A DNA stretch of 64,000 nucleotides from Cupriavidus basilensis. Its GTDB lineage: Bacteria > Pseudomonadota > Gammaproteobacteria > Burkholderiales > Burkholderiaceae. Below, piece after piece: positions 1-7,665 of the stretch (its first letter is position 1; each line of letters opens with the position of its first letter). The translations under genes were made by a program, and so were the position numbers. The stretch spans positions 620,001-684,000 of the forward strand of contig NZ_CP062803.1 of assembly GCF_008801925.2 (NCBI RefSeq), given 5' to 3'. Below the pieces are notes generated by a model that saw nothing but the letters and a program-made list of their open reading frames with translations, did not search any database and was not told the DNA's origin.

Positions 1-458
1 CCGCCACCATCACTGCGCATCACCTGCTGTACAACCGCAACGCCATCTTCACCGGCGGCATCCGCCCGCACTATTACTGCCTGCCGGTGCTCAAGCGCGA
101 GACCCACCGCGAAGCCCTGGTGGCCGCGGCCGTGTCCGGCAGTGAGCGCTTCTTCCTCGGCACAGACAGCGCGCCGCACGCGCGCGGGCTGAAGGAGCAT
201 GCCTGCGGCTGCGCCGGCTGCTATACCGGGCTGCACGCCATGGAGCTCTACGCCGAGGCCTTCGAAGCCGCCGGCGCGCTGGACAAGCTGGAAGCCTTTG
301 CCAGCTTCAACGGCCCGGCGTTCTACGGCCTGCCGCGCAATAGCGGCACGCTCACCCTGGTCCGCGAGGCGTGGGAGCTGCCGGCCGAACTGCCCTATGG
401 CGACACCACGCTGGTGCCGCTGCGCGGCGGCGAAACGCTGCATTGGAAGGCCCGCTAA
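1..458 (+). CDS. pyrC: Dihydroorotase, C-terminal part (gene begins before the window)
   Basis: The frame is open from base 3 and codes for the last 152 residues. Dihydroorotase closes carbamoyl-aspartate to dihydroorotate in cytosolic pyrimidine synthesis. The visible part has the metal-site histidine motif ITAHHL, the substrate-binding run [15 protein letters not shown], the catalytic-aspartate motif [11 protein letters not shown], the paired cysteines CGCAGCY and the late motif NGPAFYGLP. All of these are typical of the PyrC (class II) dihydroorotase, about 345 residues in Escherichia coli. The N-terminal metal ligands and the bridging lysine lie outside the window. A DUF3025 gene follows closely. 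Confidence 0.95.
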   Translation, partial: ATITAHHLLYNRNAIFTGGIRPHYYCLPVLKRETHREALVAAAVSGSERFFLGTDSAPHARGLKEHACGCAGCYTGLHAMELYAEAFEAAGALDKLEAFASFNGPAFYGLPRNSGTLTLVREAWELPAELPYGDTTLVPLRGGETLHWKAR

Positions 459-472
459 GCCGCGCTGGCGAA

Positions 473-1339
473 GTGGAAGTGCAAGCAGAGAGCCAGGTCC
501 GGCTGGCGCTGGCTGCGGCGGTGGCGCAGATCGACTGGACGCAACCTTGGTTCCGGCCGTTCGCCACCATCGGCTCCGCGCTGGACAGCGCGCTGCGAGG
601 CGGCGCCGACCTGCGCGCCGTCCTCAGCGAAGTGGCCACGCAGCGCGCGCTGCGCAATGCCCGCGGCGTGCCGCTGCGTTTCGTTGCGCAAGCCGAATTG
701 CCCGCCGGCACGGCCTACGAGGCACATATTTACGCCACCGGCGCCGTGCCGACGCGCGACAACCTGCACGATTTCTTCAATGCGCTCATCTGGCTGCATT
801 TTCCCCGTTCCAAAGGCGTGCTGAACCGGCTGCAGGCCCACGCTATCGCGGTGGCAGGCGTGCAGGGCCGCCGTGGCAGCCTGCGCGATGCCGCGACCTT
901 GTTCGACGAGAACGCCATTCTGTTCCTGAGTGCCGACAGTGGCCTGGAGTCCGTCTTGCGCGGTTTTGGCTGGGAGCACCTGTTCGTGGCGCGGCGGGAT
1001 GTCTGGGACGGTAGCGAGCATGCCGGCAGCCGTGACAGCACCGCCCGCTGCAGCGTGGTGCCCTTCGGCCACGCCCTGCTGGAGAAGCTGGTGCGGCCCT
1101 ATAAGGCCCTGACCGCACATGCATGGCCGCTGGCCATCCCGCCGGCTGCAGGCGCCGCGCTCCCCGGCTCGCTCGACGACGCCGTGTGCGCCTCGCTCGA
1201 AGCGGCCGAGCTGCACAGCGGCCGCTTTGCGCCGTTGCCGGTGCTGGGCATTCCCGGCTGGTGCGAAGCCAATCGCGATCCGGCCTACTACGCGGATACC
1301 ACGGTGTTTCGTCCCGGGCGCCGCGCGCAGGCCGCATGA
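473..1339 (+). CDS. DUF3025 family protein
   Basis: About 288 residues. The central segment DNLHDFFNALIWLHFPRSK, followed by DAATLFDENAILFLSAD, is the hallmark of DUF3025, an uncharacterised proteobacterial family of roughly this length. No signal peptide or membrane segment is seen, so it is probably cytosolic. The frame stays open back into pyrC. I chose the GTG at 473 (another GTG is at 479) because conserved-looking sequence begins just after it; no strong ribosome-binding site decides between them. It sits directly behind pyrC and just before the RNase P RNA gene. Function unknown. Confidence 0.75.
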   Translation: MEVQAESQVRLALAAAVAQIDWTQPWFRPFATIGSALDSALRGGADLRAVLSEVATQRALRNARGVPLRFVAQAELPAGTAYEAHIYATGAVPTRDNLHDFFNALIWLHFPRSKGVLNRLQAHAIAVAGVQGRRGSLRDAATLFDENAILFLSADSGLESVLRGFGWEHLFVARRDVWDGSEHAGSRDSTARCSVVPFGHALLEKLVRPYKALTAHAWPLAIPPAAGAALPGSLDDAVCASLEAAELHSGRFAPLPVLGIPGWCEANRDPAYYADTTVFRPGRRAQAA

Positions 1340-1382
1340 GGGTGGCCGGTTCGTGGCCAAACGGTGTTAGACTGCGGGCCGC

Positions 1383-1722
1383 AAAGCAGGCCAGACAATC
1401 GCTGCTTGCACCCTCGTGGTGCAAGGGGAGGAAAGTCCGGACTCCATAGGGCAGGGTGTTGGCTAATAGCCATCCACGGCAACGTGCGGAATAGGGCCAC
1501 AGAGACGAGTCTTGCCATCGGGTTCGCCCGATGGGAAGGGTGAAACGCGGTAACCTCCACCTGGAGCAATCCCAAATAGGCAGGCATTGAGGCGGCCCGC
1601 TGAGCCTGCGGGTAGGGAGCTTGAGCCGGTCGGTAACGACCGGCCTAGAGGAATGATTGTCACGTGCCGGCAACCGCAAGGAAGCCGGCGCGCACAGAAT
1701 CCGGCTTATCGGCCTGCTTTGC
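1383..1722 (+). ncRNA. rnpB: RNase P RNA (bacterial type A)
   Basis: This is the catalytic RNA that trims the 5' leaders of pre-tRNAs. The terminal helix P1 is visible: AAAGCAGGCC (1383-1392) is the exact reverse complement of GGCCTGCTTT (1711-1720). Conserved blocks appear in the right order: CCAGACAATCGC after P1, GAGGAAAGTCCGGACTCC near 1429-1446, the GGGTGAAACGCGGTAACCTC segment near 1538, GAATGATTGTCAC near 1651 and ACAGAATCCGGCTTA near 1694. A TTAGACT -10-like sequence at 1367-1373 suggests a start near 1380. The length of about 340 nt suits the family; the exact ends are estimated. Confidence 0.95.
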
Positions 1723-1806
1723 TTCTGATTCTTTAGTGTGGCGCGCACCCATCCCAATTGGAGGCGCCACCGCCGGCTCCCCCGGGACTGGGTAGGCGCC
1801 AGGCAC

Positions 1807-2229
1807 CTAAACCTCCACAATTTCCATCGTGTGCGTGATTTCCGCCGTCTTGGCCAGCATGATCGAGGCCGAGCAATACTTGTCGTGCGACAGGTGGATG
1901 GCACGCTCGACCGCGCCGGGGTTCAGGTTGCGCCCGCTCACCGTGAAATGGAAGTTGATCTTGGTGAAAACCTTCGGGTCTTCGCTGGCGCGCTCCGCTT
2001 GCAGCTTCACGCTGCAGCCGCGCACATCCTGCCGGCTCTTTTTCAGGATCAGCACCACGTCATAGGCGGTGCAGCCGCCGGTGCCCAGCAGAACCATTTC
2101 CATCGGACGCGGGGCCAGGTTGTGGCCGCCGCCCTCGGGTGCACCGTCCATCGCCACGATATGGCCGCTGCCCGTCTCGGCCACGAAGCTCATGCCGTCG
2201 GTGCCCATCCAAGTTACTTTGCATTCCAT
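1807..2229 (-). CDS. OsmC family peroxidase-like protein (YhfA type)
   Basis: 140 residues, full length for the family. OsmC/Ohr proteins are cytosolic thiol peroxidases acting on organic hydroperoxides. The two redox cysteines are present: C53 in LLGTGGCTAYD and C119 in DKYCSASIML. The GGCTAYDV form resembles the YhfA subgroup, whose substrate is unknown. It converges with the RNase P gene. A TATACT-like -10 on the minus strand (2300-2305) could serve it, but I see no good -35 box. Confidence 0.85.
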   Translation of the reverse strand: MECKVTWMGTDGMSFVAETGSGHIVAMDGAPEGGGHNLAPRPMEMVLLGTGGCTAYDVVLILKKSRQDVRGCSVKLQAERASEDPKVFTKINFHFTVSGRNLNPGAVERAIHLSHDKYCSASIMLAKTAEITHTMEIVEV

Positions 2230-2489
2230 TTTGTTCGATCCTGCGTTCTAGTGAGTGCGTATTCGATCATGAACACGCGATTTCAAAGCTTGCTTTTTGA
2301 GTATAGGCCACTTGGCTAGAAGCGCCGTAACTCGACATTTTTCCCGGAAACTGAAGCTTTCTTCTAAGATGACAGTACCGTGACAGCGCGGCACATTGTT
2401 AAGTTGTTGATTTTATTATATAAAAAATCTTCCTGCGTCTCTTGATAATTTTTCACAATACGGAATGTCATTTCGCACTGCAAATTTCC

Positions 2490-2517
2490 TTGCGCTGGGA
2501 GAGCGCTCATGTATAAT
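2490..2517 (+). promoter_or_regulatory. Sigma70-type promoter of the candidate small RNA
   Basis: TTGCGC (2490-2495) and a perfect TATAAT (2512-2517) are separated by 16 bp. The region immediately upstream (about 2395-2470) is much more AT-rich than the rest of the window and could act as an UP element. No long open frame follows; an intrinsic terminator lies about 170 bp downstream, so the transcript is predicted to be short and non-coding. Confidence 0.65.
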
Positions 2518-2523
2518 TTGAAC

Positions 2524-2691
2524 CATTGAACGACGGCGCACAACACGGCGCAGAGTGCGAAAGCGAATCGGATGGTTTCAGCCACATTCGCCGGCCCGCA
2601 CCACGATCCAGCCCCGTCGATCTCCCGGTGTCTCCTCCACCCTCCTCCTTTGGTGGATTCAAACCCAAGCTCAATAGCTTGGGTTTTTTTT
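2524..2691 (+). ncRNA. Candidate small RNA with anti-Shine-Dalgarno motifs
   Basis: A transcript of about 165 nt is predicted between the TATAAT promoter at 2512 and the terminator at 2661-2691. The 5' part can fold: CGCAC (2537-2541) pairs with GTGCG (2555-2559). The 3' part before the terminator is C-rich and carries CTCCTCC twice, at 2632-2638 and 2642-2648. The second copy lies in the 10-nt loop of a hairpin formed by CCACC (2637-2641) and GGTGG (2652-2656). CUCCUCC is complementary to the Shine-Dalgarno sequence, as in described trans-acting anti-SD sRNAs. I do not recognise it as a named RNA. Alternatively it is an attenuated leader, but rplM appears to have its own promoter. Confidence 0.5.
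2661..2691 (+). terminator. Intrinsic terminator of the candidate sRNA
   Basis: AAACCCAAGCT (2661-2671) pairs perfectly with AGCTTGGGTTT (2676-2686) around the loop CAAT, and the T-run continues to 2691. No coding region ends nearby on this strand, which supports a non-coding transcript upstream. Confidence 0.85.
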
Positions 2692-2826
2692 ATTCTGCGC
2701 CCCCCAGACCGCATGCACATCCTGGCGCGAAGTGCTTCATGGCTTGCTTTTATGCTGTTTGCATCCATTCTGGATGGCGAGCAGCACACGGAGCGGCACC
2801 ATCTTGGCGTTCTTCCCTAACTTTCC

Positions 2827-2856
2827 TTGTGCTCCAGCCTCAGTCCGCAGTATACT
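2827..2856 (+). promoter_or_regulatory. Probable promoter of rplM-rpsI
   Basis: TTGTGC (2827-2832) and TATACT (2851-2856) are 18 bp apart. A transcript starting near 2863 would carry a leader of about 130 nt before rplM. Such a leader leaves room for autoregulation by L13, which is known for this operon in other bacteria, but I did not identify a conserved leader fold here. Confidence 0.5.
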
Positions 2857-2994
2857 CGTAGGCTTTTCCGTCATGCCCGCGGGAAGGAATTCAGGGAGAG
2901 CCTGCACATACAAGCAGGAAGGTCAGATCCTAAGGGTCGGCCGACGACGTAAAGTCAATGTTTCGGGCAGGTTCTACAAGTCTCAGGAAAAATC

Positions 2995-3423
2995 ATGAAG
3001 ACCTTTTCCGCAAAGCCTGCAGAGGTTAAGCGCGACTGGTACGTGATTGACGCGACGGACAAAGTCCTCGGCCGTGTTGCCAGCGAAGTGGCACGCCGAC
3101 TGCGCGGCAAGCACAAGCCGGAATTTACTCCGCACGTCGACACGGGTGATTACATCATCATCGTCAACGCAGGCAAGCTGCGTGTCACGGGTACCAAAGA
3201 AACCGACAAGAAGTACTATCGTCACTCGGGTTACCCGGGCGGCATTTACGAAACGACGTTCGGTAAGATGCAGCAACGTTTCCCGGGCCGCGCCCTGGAA
3301 AAAGCTGTGAAGGGCATGTTGCCGAAGGGCCCGCTGGGCTATGCGATGATCAAGAAGCTGAAGGTTTACGCCGAAGCCGAGCATCCGCATGAAGCGCAGC
3401 AGCCTAAAGCGCTGGAAATCTAA
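2995..3423 (+). CDS. rplM: 50S ribosomal protein L13
   Basis: 142 residues, the usual length. The N-terminus [20 protein letters not shown], the internal [11 protein letters not shown] and the [11 protein letters not shown] motif are diagnostic of L13, an early assembly protein of the large subunit that contacts 23S rRNA. The ATG follows an AGGA ribosome-binding site. rpsI starts 11 bases after its stop, the conserved two-gene operon. Confidence 0.98.
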   Translation: MKTFSAKPAEVKRDWYVIDATDKVLGRVASEVARRLRGKHKPEFTPHVDTGDYIIIVNAGKLRVTGTKETDKKYYRHSGYPGGIYETTFGKMQQRFPGRALEKAVKGMLPKGPLGYAMIKKLKVYAEAEHPHEAQQPKALEI

Positions 3424-3434
3424 GGGGGCCATCC

Positions 3435-3827
3435 ATGATCGGAAATTGGAATTACGGTACTGGCCGCCGCAAGAGCGCAGTGGCTCGGGTCTTCATCAAG
3501 TCGGGCAAGGGCGATATCATCGTCAATGGCAAGCCCATCAATGAGTATTTCGCTCGCGAAACCTCGCTGATGATCGTGCGCCAGCCGCTCGAACTGACTG
3601 CCAACGCACAGACCTTCGACATCAAGGTCAACGTCACTGGCGGCGGTGAAACGGGTCAAGCCGGCGCAGTGCGCCACGGCATCACCCGTGCACTGATCGA
3701 CTACGATGCCACCCTGAAGCCGTCGCTGTCCAAGGCCGGTTTCGTCACGCGCGATGCGCGTGAAGTGGAACGTAAGAAGGTCGGTTTCCACAAGGCGCGT
3801 CGTCGGAAGCAATTCTCGAAGCGTTAA
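3435..3827 (+). CDS. rpsI: 30S ribosomal protein S9
   Basis: 130 residues, full length. The N-terminus reads [15 protein letters not shown], the middle has [16 protein letters not shown], and it ends with the basic tail RRRKQFSKR that reaches the P-site tRNA in the small subunit. Co-transcribed with rplM, and followed by a strong terminator. Confidence 0.98.
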   Translation: MIGNWNYGTGRRKSAVARVFIKSGKGDIIVNGKPINEYFARETSLMIVRQPLELTANAQTFDIKVNVTGGGETGQAGAVRHGITRALIDYDATLKPSLSKAGFVTRDAREVERKKVGFHKARRRKQFSKR

Positions 3828-3870
3828 TGTGTGTTCGGCAGGTCCGGGTCAACCGGATCTGGCCGTTCAG

Positions 3871-3904
3871 AAAAAACCGCACGGTTCGCCGTGCGGTTTT
3901 TTTT
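3871..3904 (+). terminator. Intrinsic terminator after rpsI
   Basis: CCGCACGG (3877-3884) pairs with CCGTGCGG (3889-3896) around a TTCG tetraloop, followed by eight T. Six A precede the stem, so it could also work on the minus strand, but no minus-strand gene ends here. Confidence 0.95.
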
Positions 3905-4097
3905 CGCCGCTAGCGCACGTAAAGGTGCTTGCAATGGTGCGCAACGGCAGGCTATTACCACGTTTTACAAATACTTTGCATCTCCCCGGATACAATCCCT
4001 GCTCTTGCCGCCCGGAGAACCCGACCATGATGCATTGGATGCGATGGCCTGCCGACCCGCACCGCGCCCGCCTGCCGGTGCCGGGCGTCCGCGGCGC

Positions 4098-4847
4098 ATG
4101 AAGTATCGCGTGCTGCGCCCGCGCCGGGGCTCGTTATCCGGGAGCCTGGCGGTGCGTTCGCATCTGCCGTGGCCGCTGCGTGTGCTGGGCGCCGCCGCGG
4201 TGTTCGTTGTCGTGCTCGTGGTGGTGGTGGTCGCCGCGCATTGGGCGTATGACGCTGGCCGGCGGTTGGCTGGTGCGCCGGACAGGACGGCGGAGAACAA
4301 GGCGCTGCGCGAGCAGGTGGCGGCGATGACGGCTCAGCAAGAGCGCTTGCAGGCGGTGGCCAACACCGCCGAGGCGCAGTTGCAGATGGCCCGCAGCGCC
4401 CAGGAGGCGCTGGCCGGGCAGTTGAAGACGGCGGAAGGCGAGGTCGCCCAGCTCAAGGAAGACCTGGCATTTTTTGAGGGTCTGCTCCCGGCCAGCGGCA
4501 ATACGTCAGGCATCCATGTGCGGAGTTTTCGCGTGGGTCTTGATGAAGCCGACCCGCTGAAGATGCACTATCGATTGCTGATAATGCAGGGTGGATCCAA
4601 GGCTTTTTCATCCTTGCCGGAGTTCCGCGGTGAGTTACAGTTAGTCGTTTCGCTGTTGCGGGATGGCAAGCCGGTCACCCTGAGCCTGCCGGAAAATGGC
4701 GCCGGTTTGTTGCCTGGCCTGCGGGTCACGCACTACCAGCGGATCGAAAGTGCCTTTGCGCTGCCTGCCGGCGCCACGGTGCGGGCGGTCACGGTACGAA
4801 TTTTGCAAAACGGTCAGTTGCGCGCGACCCAGACGGCCATGCCGTAA
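4098..4847 (+). CDS. DUF6776-like membrane-anchored coiled-coil protein
   Basis: 249 residues from the ATG at 4098; an in-frame ATG at 4044 would add 18 residues. A basic N-terminus is followed by one strongly hydrophobic segment (about residues 28-50, with a run of valines). A coiled-coil-like stretch (about 60-125, rich in A, E, Q and L) and a beta-rich C-terminal domain come next. The order fits a single-pass inner-membrane protein with a periplasmic domain. It resembles the DUF6776 family, often found beside bactofilin in Burkholderiales. The bactofilin gene starts 34 bases later. Role unproven; perhaps a partner of the bactofilin scaffold. Confidence 0.7.
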   Translation: MKYRVLRPRRGSLSGSLAVRSHLPWPLRVLGAAAVFVVVLVVVVVAAHWAYDAGRRLAGAPDRTAENKALREQVAAMTAQQERLQAVANTAEAQLQMARSAQEALAGQLKTAEGEVAQLKEDLAFFEGLLPASGNTSGIHVRSFRVGLDEADPLKMHYRLLIMQGGSKAFSSLPEFRGELQLVVSLLRDGKPVTLSLPENGAGLLPGLRVTHYQRIESAFALPAGATVRAVTVRILQNGQLRATQTAMP

Positions 4848-4881
4848 GGGTGCGCTGGGCCAGCAACGGAAAAAGGGACCT

Positions 4882-5295
4882 ATGTTGTTTTCCAAGAAGA
4901 AAGGCTTGTCGATCGATACCCTGATTGGCCAGCACAGCGTGATCCAGGGCGACCTGACGTTTTCGGGTGGCCTGCGCCTGGATGGCCGGGTACGCGGCAA
5001 CGTGACGGCGGCTGCCGACCAGGCGAGCATGCTGGTCATCAGCGAAAAAGGCGTGGTCGAGGGCGAAGTCCGGGTCGGGCACCTGATTCTCAACGGCACG
5101 GTCACCGGGCCCGTGCACGCGACCGAGCTGCTGGAGCTGCAGCCGCACGCCCGCGTGCAGGGCGAGGTGCACTACGCCGCGCTGGAAATGCACCAGGGGG
5201 CATTGGTGGAGGGCCGCCTCGTGCCGCTCGGCAGTGCGCAGCCCAAGGCGCTGCCCAACCTGGTTCTGGCATCCGGCACGCAAGAATCCGCCTGA
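4882..5295 (+). CDS. Bactofilin (polymer-forming cytoskeletal protein)
   Basis: 137 residues from the ATG at 4882, preceded by AAAAAGGGACC. Bactofilins self-assemble into filaments through a right-handed beta-helix and scaffold cell-shape or envelope proteins. The short N-terminal tail MLFSKKK, then IDTLIGQHSVIQGDLTFSGG, LRLDGRVRGNV and the repeated G-x-V/I strand pattern match the DUF583 core at normal length. Together with the membrane-anchored coiled-coil protein upstream it suggests a small morphogenesis unit. A weak hairpin (AACCCC 5327-5332 with GGGGTT 5343-5348) lies downstream. Confidence 0.9.
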   Translation: MLFSKKKGLSIDTLIGQHSVIQGDLTFSGGLRLDGRVRGNVTAAADQASMLVISEKGVVEGEVRVGHLILNGTVTGPVHATELLELQPHARVQGEVHYAALEMHQGALVEGRLVPLGSAQPKALPNLVLASGTQESA

Positions 5296-5405
5296 TACGG
5301 CACCCGCGGCCTGGTTGCATCAACAGAACCCCTTGAATTCACGGGGTTTCGGCACGATCTTCCCGGAGCGCTTAAAATACAGGCGTATCTACATAGGAGA
5401 ACCCC

Positions 5406-5774
5406 ATGAACGCAGTCGCAGAGGCACCCGTTACCGAGGACATGCCGGCCCCGTTCGTCTTTACTGACAGCGCTGCCGACAAGGTCAAGCAGTTGATCGA
5501 GGAAGAGGGCAATGCCGAGCTGAAACTGCGCGTGTTCGTGCAGGGCGGCGGCTGTTCCGGCTTCCAGTATGGCTTCACCTTTGACGAAGAGGTGAACGAG
5601 GACGACACCACGCTGGACAAGAATGGCGTCACGCTGTTGATCGATTCGATGAGCTACCAGTATCTGGTGGGCGCCGAGATCGATTACAAGGAAGACATCA
5701 ACGGCGCGCAATTCGTGATCAAGAACCCCAACGCAAGCACGACCTGCGGTTGCGGCTCTTCGTTCTCGGTATAA
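5406..5774 (+). CDS. erpA: Iron-sulfur cluster insertion protein ErpA
   Basis: 122 residues. A-type carriers deliver Fe-S clusters to apoproteins; ErpA is needed for isoprenoid-pathway and respiratory targets. The three cluster-binding cysteines are present: C50 in [11 protein letters not shown], and C114 and C116 in [11 protein letters not shown]. The N-terminal extension before FTDSAADKV is typical of ErpA in Burkholderiales. A clear AGGAG precedes the ATG. A terminator follows at 5822. Confidence 0.95.
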   Translation: MNAVAEAPVTEDMPAPFVFTDSAADKVKQLIEEEGNAELKLRVFVQGGGCSGFQYGFTFDEEVNEDDTTLDKNGVTLLIDSMSYQYLVGAEIDYKEDINGAQFVIKNPNASTTCGCGSSFSV

Positions 5775-5821
5775 GGCTCGCAAGGGCGTCGCGGCTTCCG
5801 ACAGGACACGCGGCAATAAAG

Positions 5822-5846
5822 AAGCGCACTTAGGTGCGCTTTTTTT
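5822..5846 (+). terminator. Intrinsic terminator after erpA
   Basis: AAGCGCAC (5822-5829) pairs with GTGCGCTT (5834-5841) around the loop TTAG, followed by a T-run to 5846. It stops erpA transcription before the convergent dioxygenase gene, whose stop is at 5851. Confidence 0.9.
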
Positions 5847-5850
5847 ATGC

Positions 5851-6642
5851 CTACCGGCGCCAGACCACCGGGAACCAGTCCTCGCGCATCCGCTCGCCGC
5901 TGGCCAGGCCGATTCCGGGGAAGGGCGGCGAGGTGCGGCCAGGCCGCTCCAGATAGCGCACGTCATCGCCCAGGAAACGTGCCGAGAAGGCGCGGCGCCG
6001 TTCCGTGCCGGTATTGCCCGCGGCACCATGTACCGTGCGGAAGTCGAACACCACGGCATCGCCCGGCTCCAGTTCCGGTATCAGGATTGCGTGGCTGCCG
6101 TCGTCCACGTCCGGCATTTCCATGAACTGGTCGCTGCCAGCATAGAAATTCTCATTGCTGGCCCAGCGCTTGGGCCTGACCAGTTTGGGCCAGCGGTGCG
6201 AGCCCAGCACCACGCGCAAGGTATTGGCGGTGGTGACTGGGTCCAGTGGGATCCAGTAGCTCGCGGTCTGCAGGCCATCCACGCAGTAGTAGGGCAGGTC
6301 CTGGTGCCACGGCGTGGGCTTTGCCGTGCCCGGTTCCTTGACCAGGATGTGCTCGTGGAACACCTGGACGGCCTCGGCTTGCATGATGTGGCCGGCGATG
6401 GCTGCGGCCGGTGAGCGGCGGATGAAGTCGGCGAACGGCTGGATGCGCTCCCAGTTGCAGTAATCCTCGAAAAAGCGGCCGCGCTCACCGCTGCCGACGT
6501 TCTCGATGGCAAAAGGGCCCGGCTTCGCGAGATTCTGCTCGAATCCTTCGCGCAGCGGCGTCACCCAATCGGTGAAGGCGCCGCGCAATACCAGGGCGCC
6601 GTCGCGCTGGTAGGTCTCGATTTCGGCTGCGGTGATGTGCAT
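5851..6642 (-). CDS. Phytanoyl-CoA dioxygenase (PhyH) family protein
   Basis: 263 residues from MHITAAEIE at 6642; the frame opens 17 residues earlier. PhyH proteins are Fe(II)/2-oxoglutarate hydroxylases of small organic acids. The iron ligands are visible as H-x-D in WHQDLPYYC and a distal histidine in DFRTVHGAAGN, with a following arginine-rich RRRAFSARF that can hold 2-oxoglutarate. The substrate is unknown. It is divergent from a LysR gene with a striking shared operator, so that LysR protein probably controls it. The pair lies between erpA and anmK and looks like an accessory insertion. Confidence 0.85.
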   Translation of the reverse strand: MHITAAEIETYQRDGALVLRGAFTDWVTPLREGFEQNLAKPGPFAIENVGSGERGRFFEDYCNWERIQPFADFIRRSPAAAIAGHIMQAEAVQVFHEHILVKEPGTAKPTPWHQDLPYYCVDGLQTASYWIPLDPVTTANTLRVVLGSHRWPKLVRPKRWASNENFYAGSDQFMEMPDVDDGSHAILIPELEPGDAVVFDFRTVHGAAGNTGTERRRAFSARFLGDDVRYLERPGRTSPPFPGIGLASGERMREDWFPVVWRR

Positions 6643-6692
6643 GAGGGTCCCATGGATGGCTGGCTTGGGACGAGTATCGGGGCAAGGTGGCA

Positions 6693-6732
6693 ATAGGAAA
6701 AGAATATATTTCCTATGCTGTAGTATAGGAAA
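6693..6732. promoter_or_regulatory. Three-half-site operator between dioxygenase and LysR gene
   Basis: ATAGGAAA (6693-6700), its exact inverse TTTCCTAT (6709-6716) and ATAGGAAA again (6725-6732) start at exact 16-bp intervals. Neighbouring sites therefore form two overlapping perfect dyads. LysR-type regulators bind such spaced inverted repeats as tetramers. The third site contains AGGA at 6727-6730, which is also the Shine-Dalgarno of the LysR gene (ATG at 6735), so binding there could directly block the regulator's own expression. Confidence 0.75.
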
Positions 6733-6734
6733 TC

Positions 6735-7649
6735 ATGATTGGATTCTCCTTCCGCCAGCTCGAGTACTTTGTCGCGGCCGCCGAGCATGGCAGCATCAGC
6801 GCGGCTGCCCGCGCGCGCCACGTATCGCAGCCTTCCGTGTCGCAGGCCGTGGCGCAGCTCGAGCAAACGCTGGGCGAGACCCTGTTTCGCCGCCAGGTCA
6901 GCCGCGGGCTGGAGCTGACGCCGGCTGGCCAGCGCCTGCTGGGCCGCGCTCGCGACATCCTGGCGCTGGCCGCCGGCCTGGCAACCGACGGCGTGGACCA
7001 GGCACAGGCTCGCGGCCTTAGCGGGCAACTGTCGCTAACGTGCTTCCAGGATCTTGGCGCCTACTTCGCACCGCGGCTGCTGGCCGGCTTCCGGCGGCTG
7101 CATCCGCATGTTGCCGTGACGCTGTTCGAGGCCGACCTGGCCACGGTGCATCGCACGCTCGCTGCCGGCAAGGCGGAACTGGCGCTGACCTACGATCTCG
7201 GCTTTGACCAGCGCATTGCACGCTGGGTACTTGCCCGGCTTGCGCCGTACGCCCTGCTGCACCCCGGCCATGCGCTGGCCGTCCAGCCAAGCGTGAGCCT
7301 GCAAGACCTGGCCGGCGAACGGCTGATCCTGGAGGATATCGCGCAAACACGTGAGTACTTCCTCTCGCTGTTCTGGGCGCACGGCTTGCGCCCGCAGTTG
7401 CACCAGTACACGCAGACCTTCGAGATGCAGCGCGGCCTGGTGGCGCACGGCTATGGCGTGGCGCTCTCATGCACGCGTCCGGCAGGCGACCACAGCTATG
7501 ACGGGCAGCCCATCGTTTGCTTGCCACTGCGCGAGGCCGTGGCGCCGCAGCGCGTGGTGCTGGCGCGTTCGCCGGCCATGCGGCCGTCGCCCGTTGCGCA
7601 AGCGTTTATCCAGTGGGTTTGCGAGGCAGGCCACGCCGAGCCGGCGTGA
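6735..7649 (+). CDS. LysR-family transcriptional regulator
   Basis: 304 residues. The N-terminal winged helix-turn-helix (about residues 1-65) has RQLEYFVAAAEHGSISAAA and SQPSVSQAVAQLEQTLGETLF; the remaining part is the usual periplasmic-binding-like effector domain. Divergent to the PhyH dioxygenase with a three-half-site operator between them, it most likely activates that gene in response to a related metabolite and represses itself. Its stop is 16 bases from the convergent anmK stop. Confidence 0.93.
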   Translation: MIGFSFRQLEYFVAAAEHGSISAAARARHVSQPSVSQAVAQLEQTLGETLFRRQVSRGLELTPAGQRLLGRARDILALAAGLATDGVDQAQARGLSGQLSLTCFQDLGAYFAPRLLAGFRRLHPHVAVTLFEADLATVHRTLAAGKAELALTYDLGFDQRIARWVLARLAPYALLHPGHALAVQPSVSLQDLAGERLILEDIAQTREYFLSLFWAHGLRPQLHQYTQTFEMQRGLVAHGYGVALSCTRPAGDHSYDGQPIVCLPLREAVAPQRVVLARSPAMRPSPVAQAFIQWVCEAGHAEPA

Positions 7650-7665
7650 GGGTGGCGAAGCGTGG

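Noticed and set aside
2862-2994. Autoregulatory L13 leader structure
   Set aside because: The leader length is suitable but I could not identify the conserved stems, so no feature is claimed.
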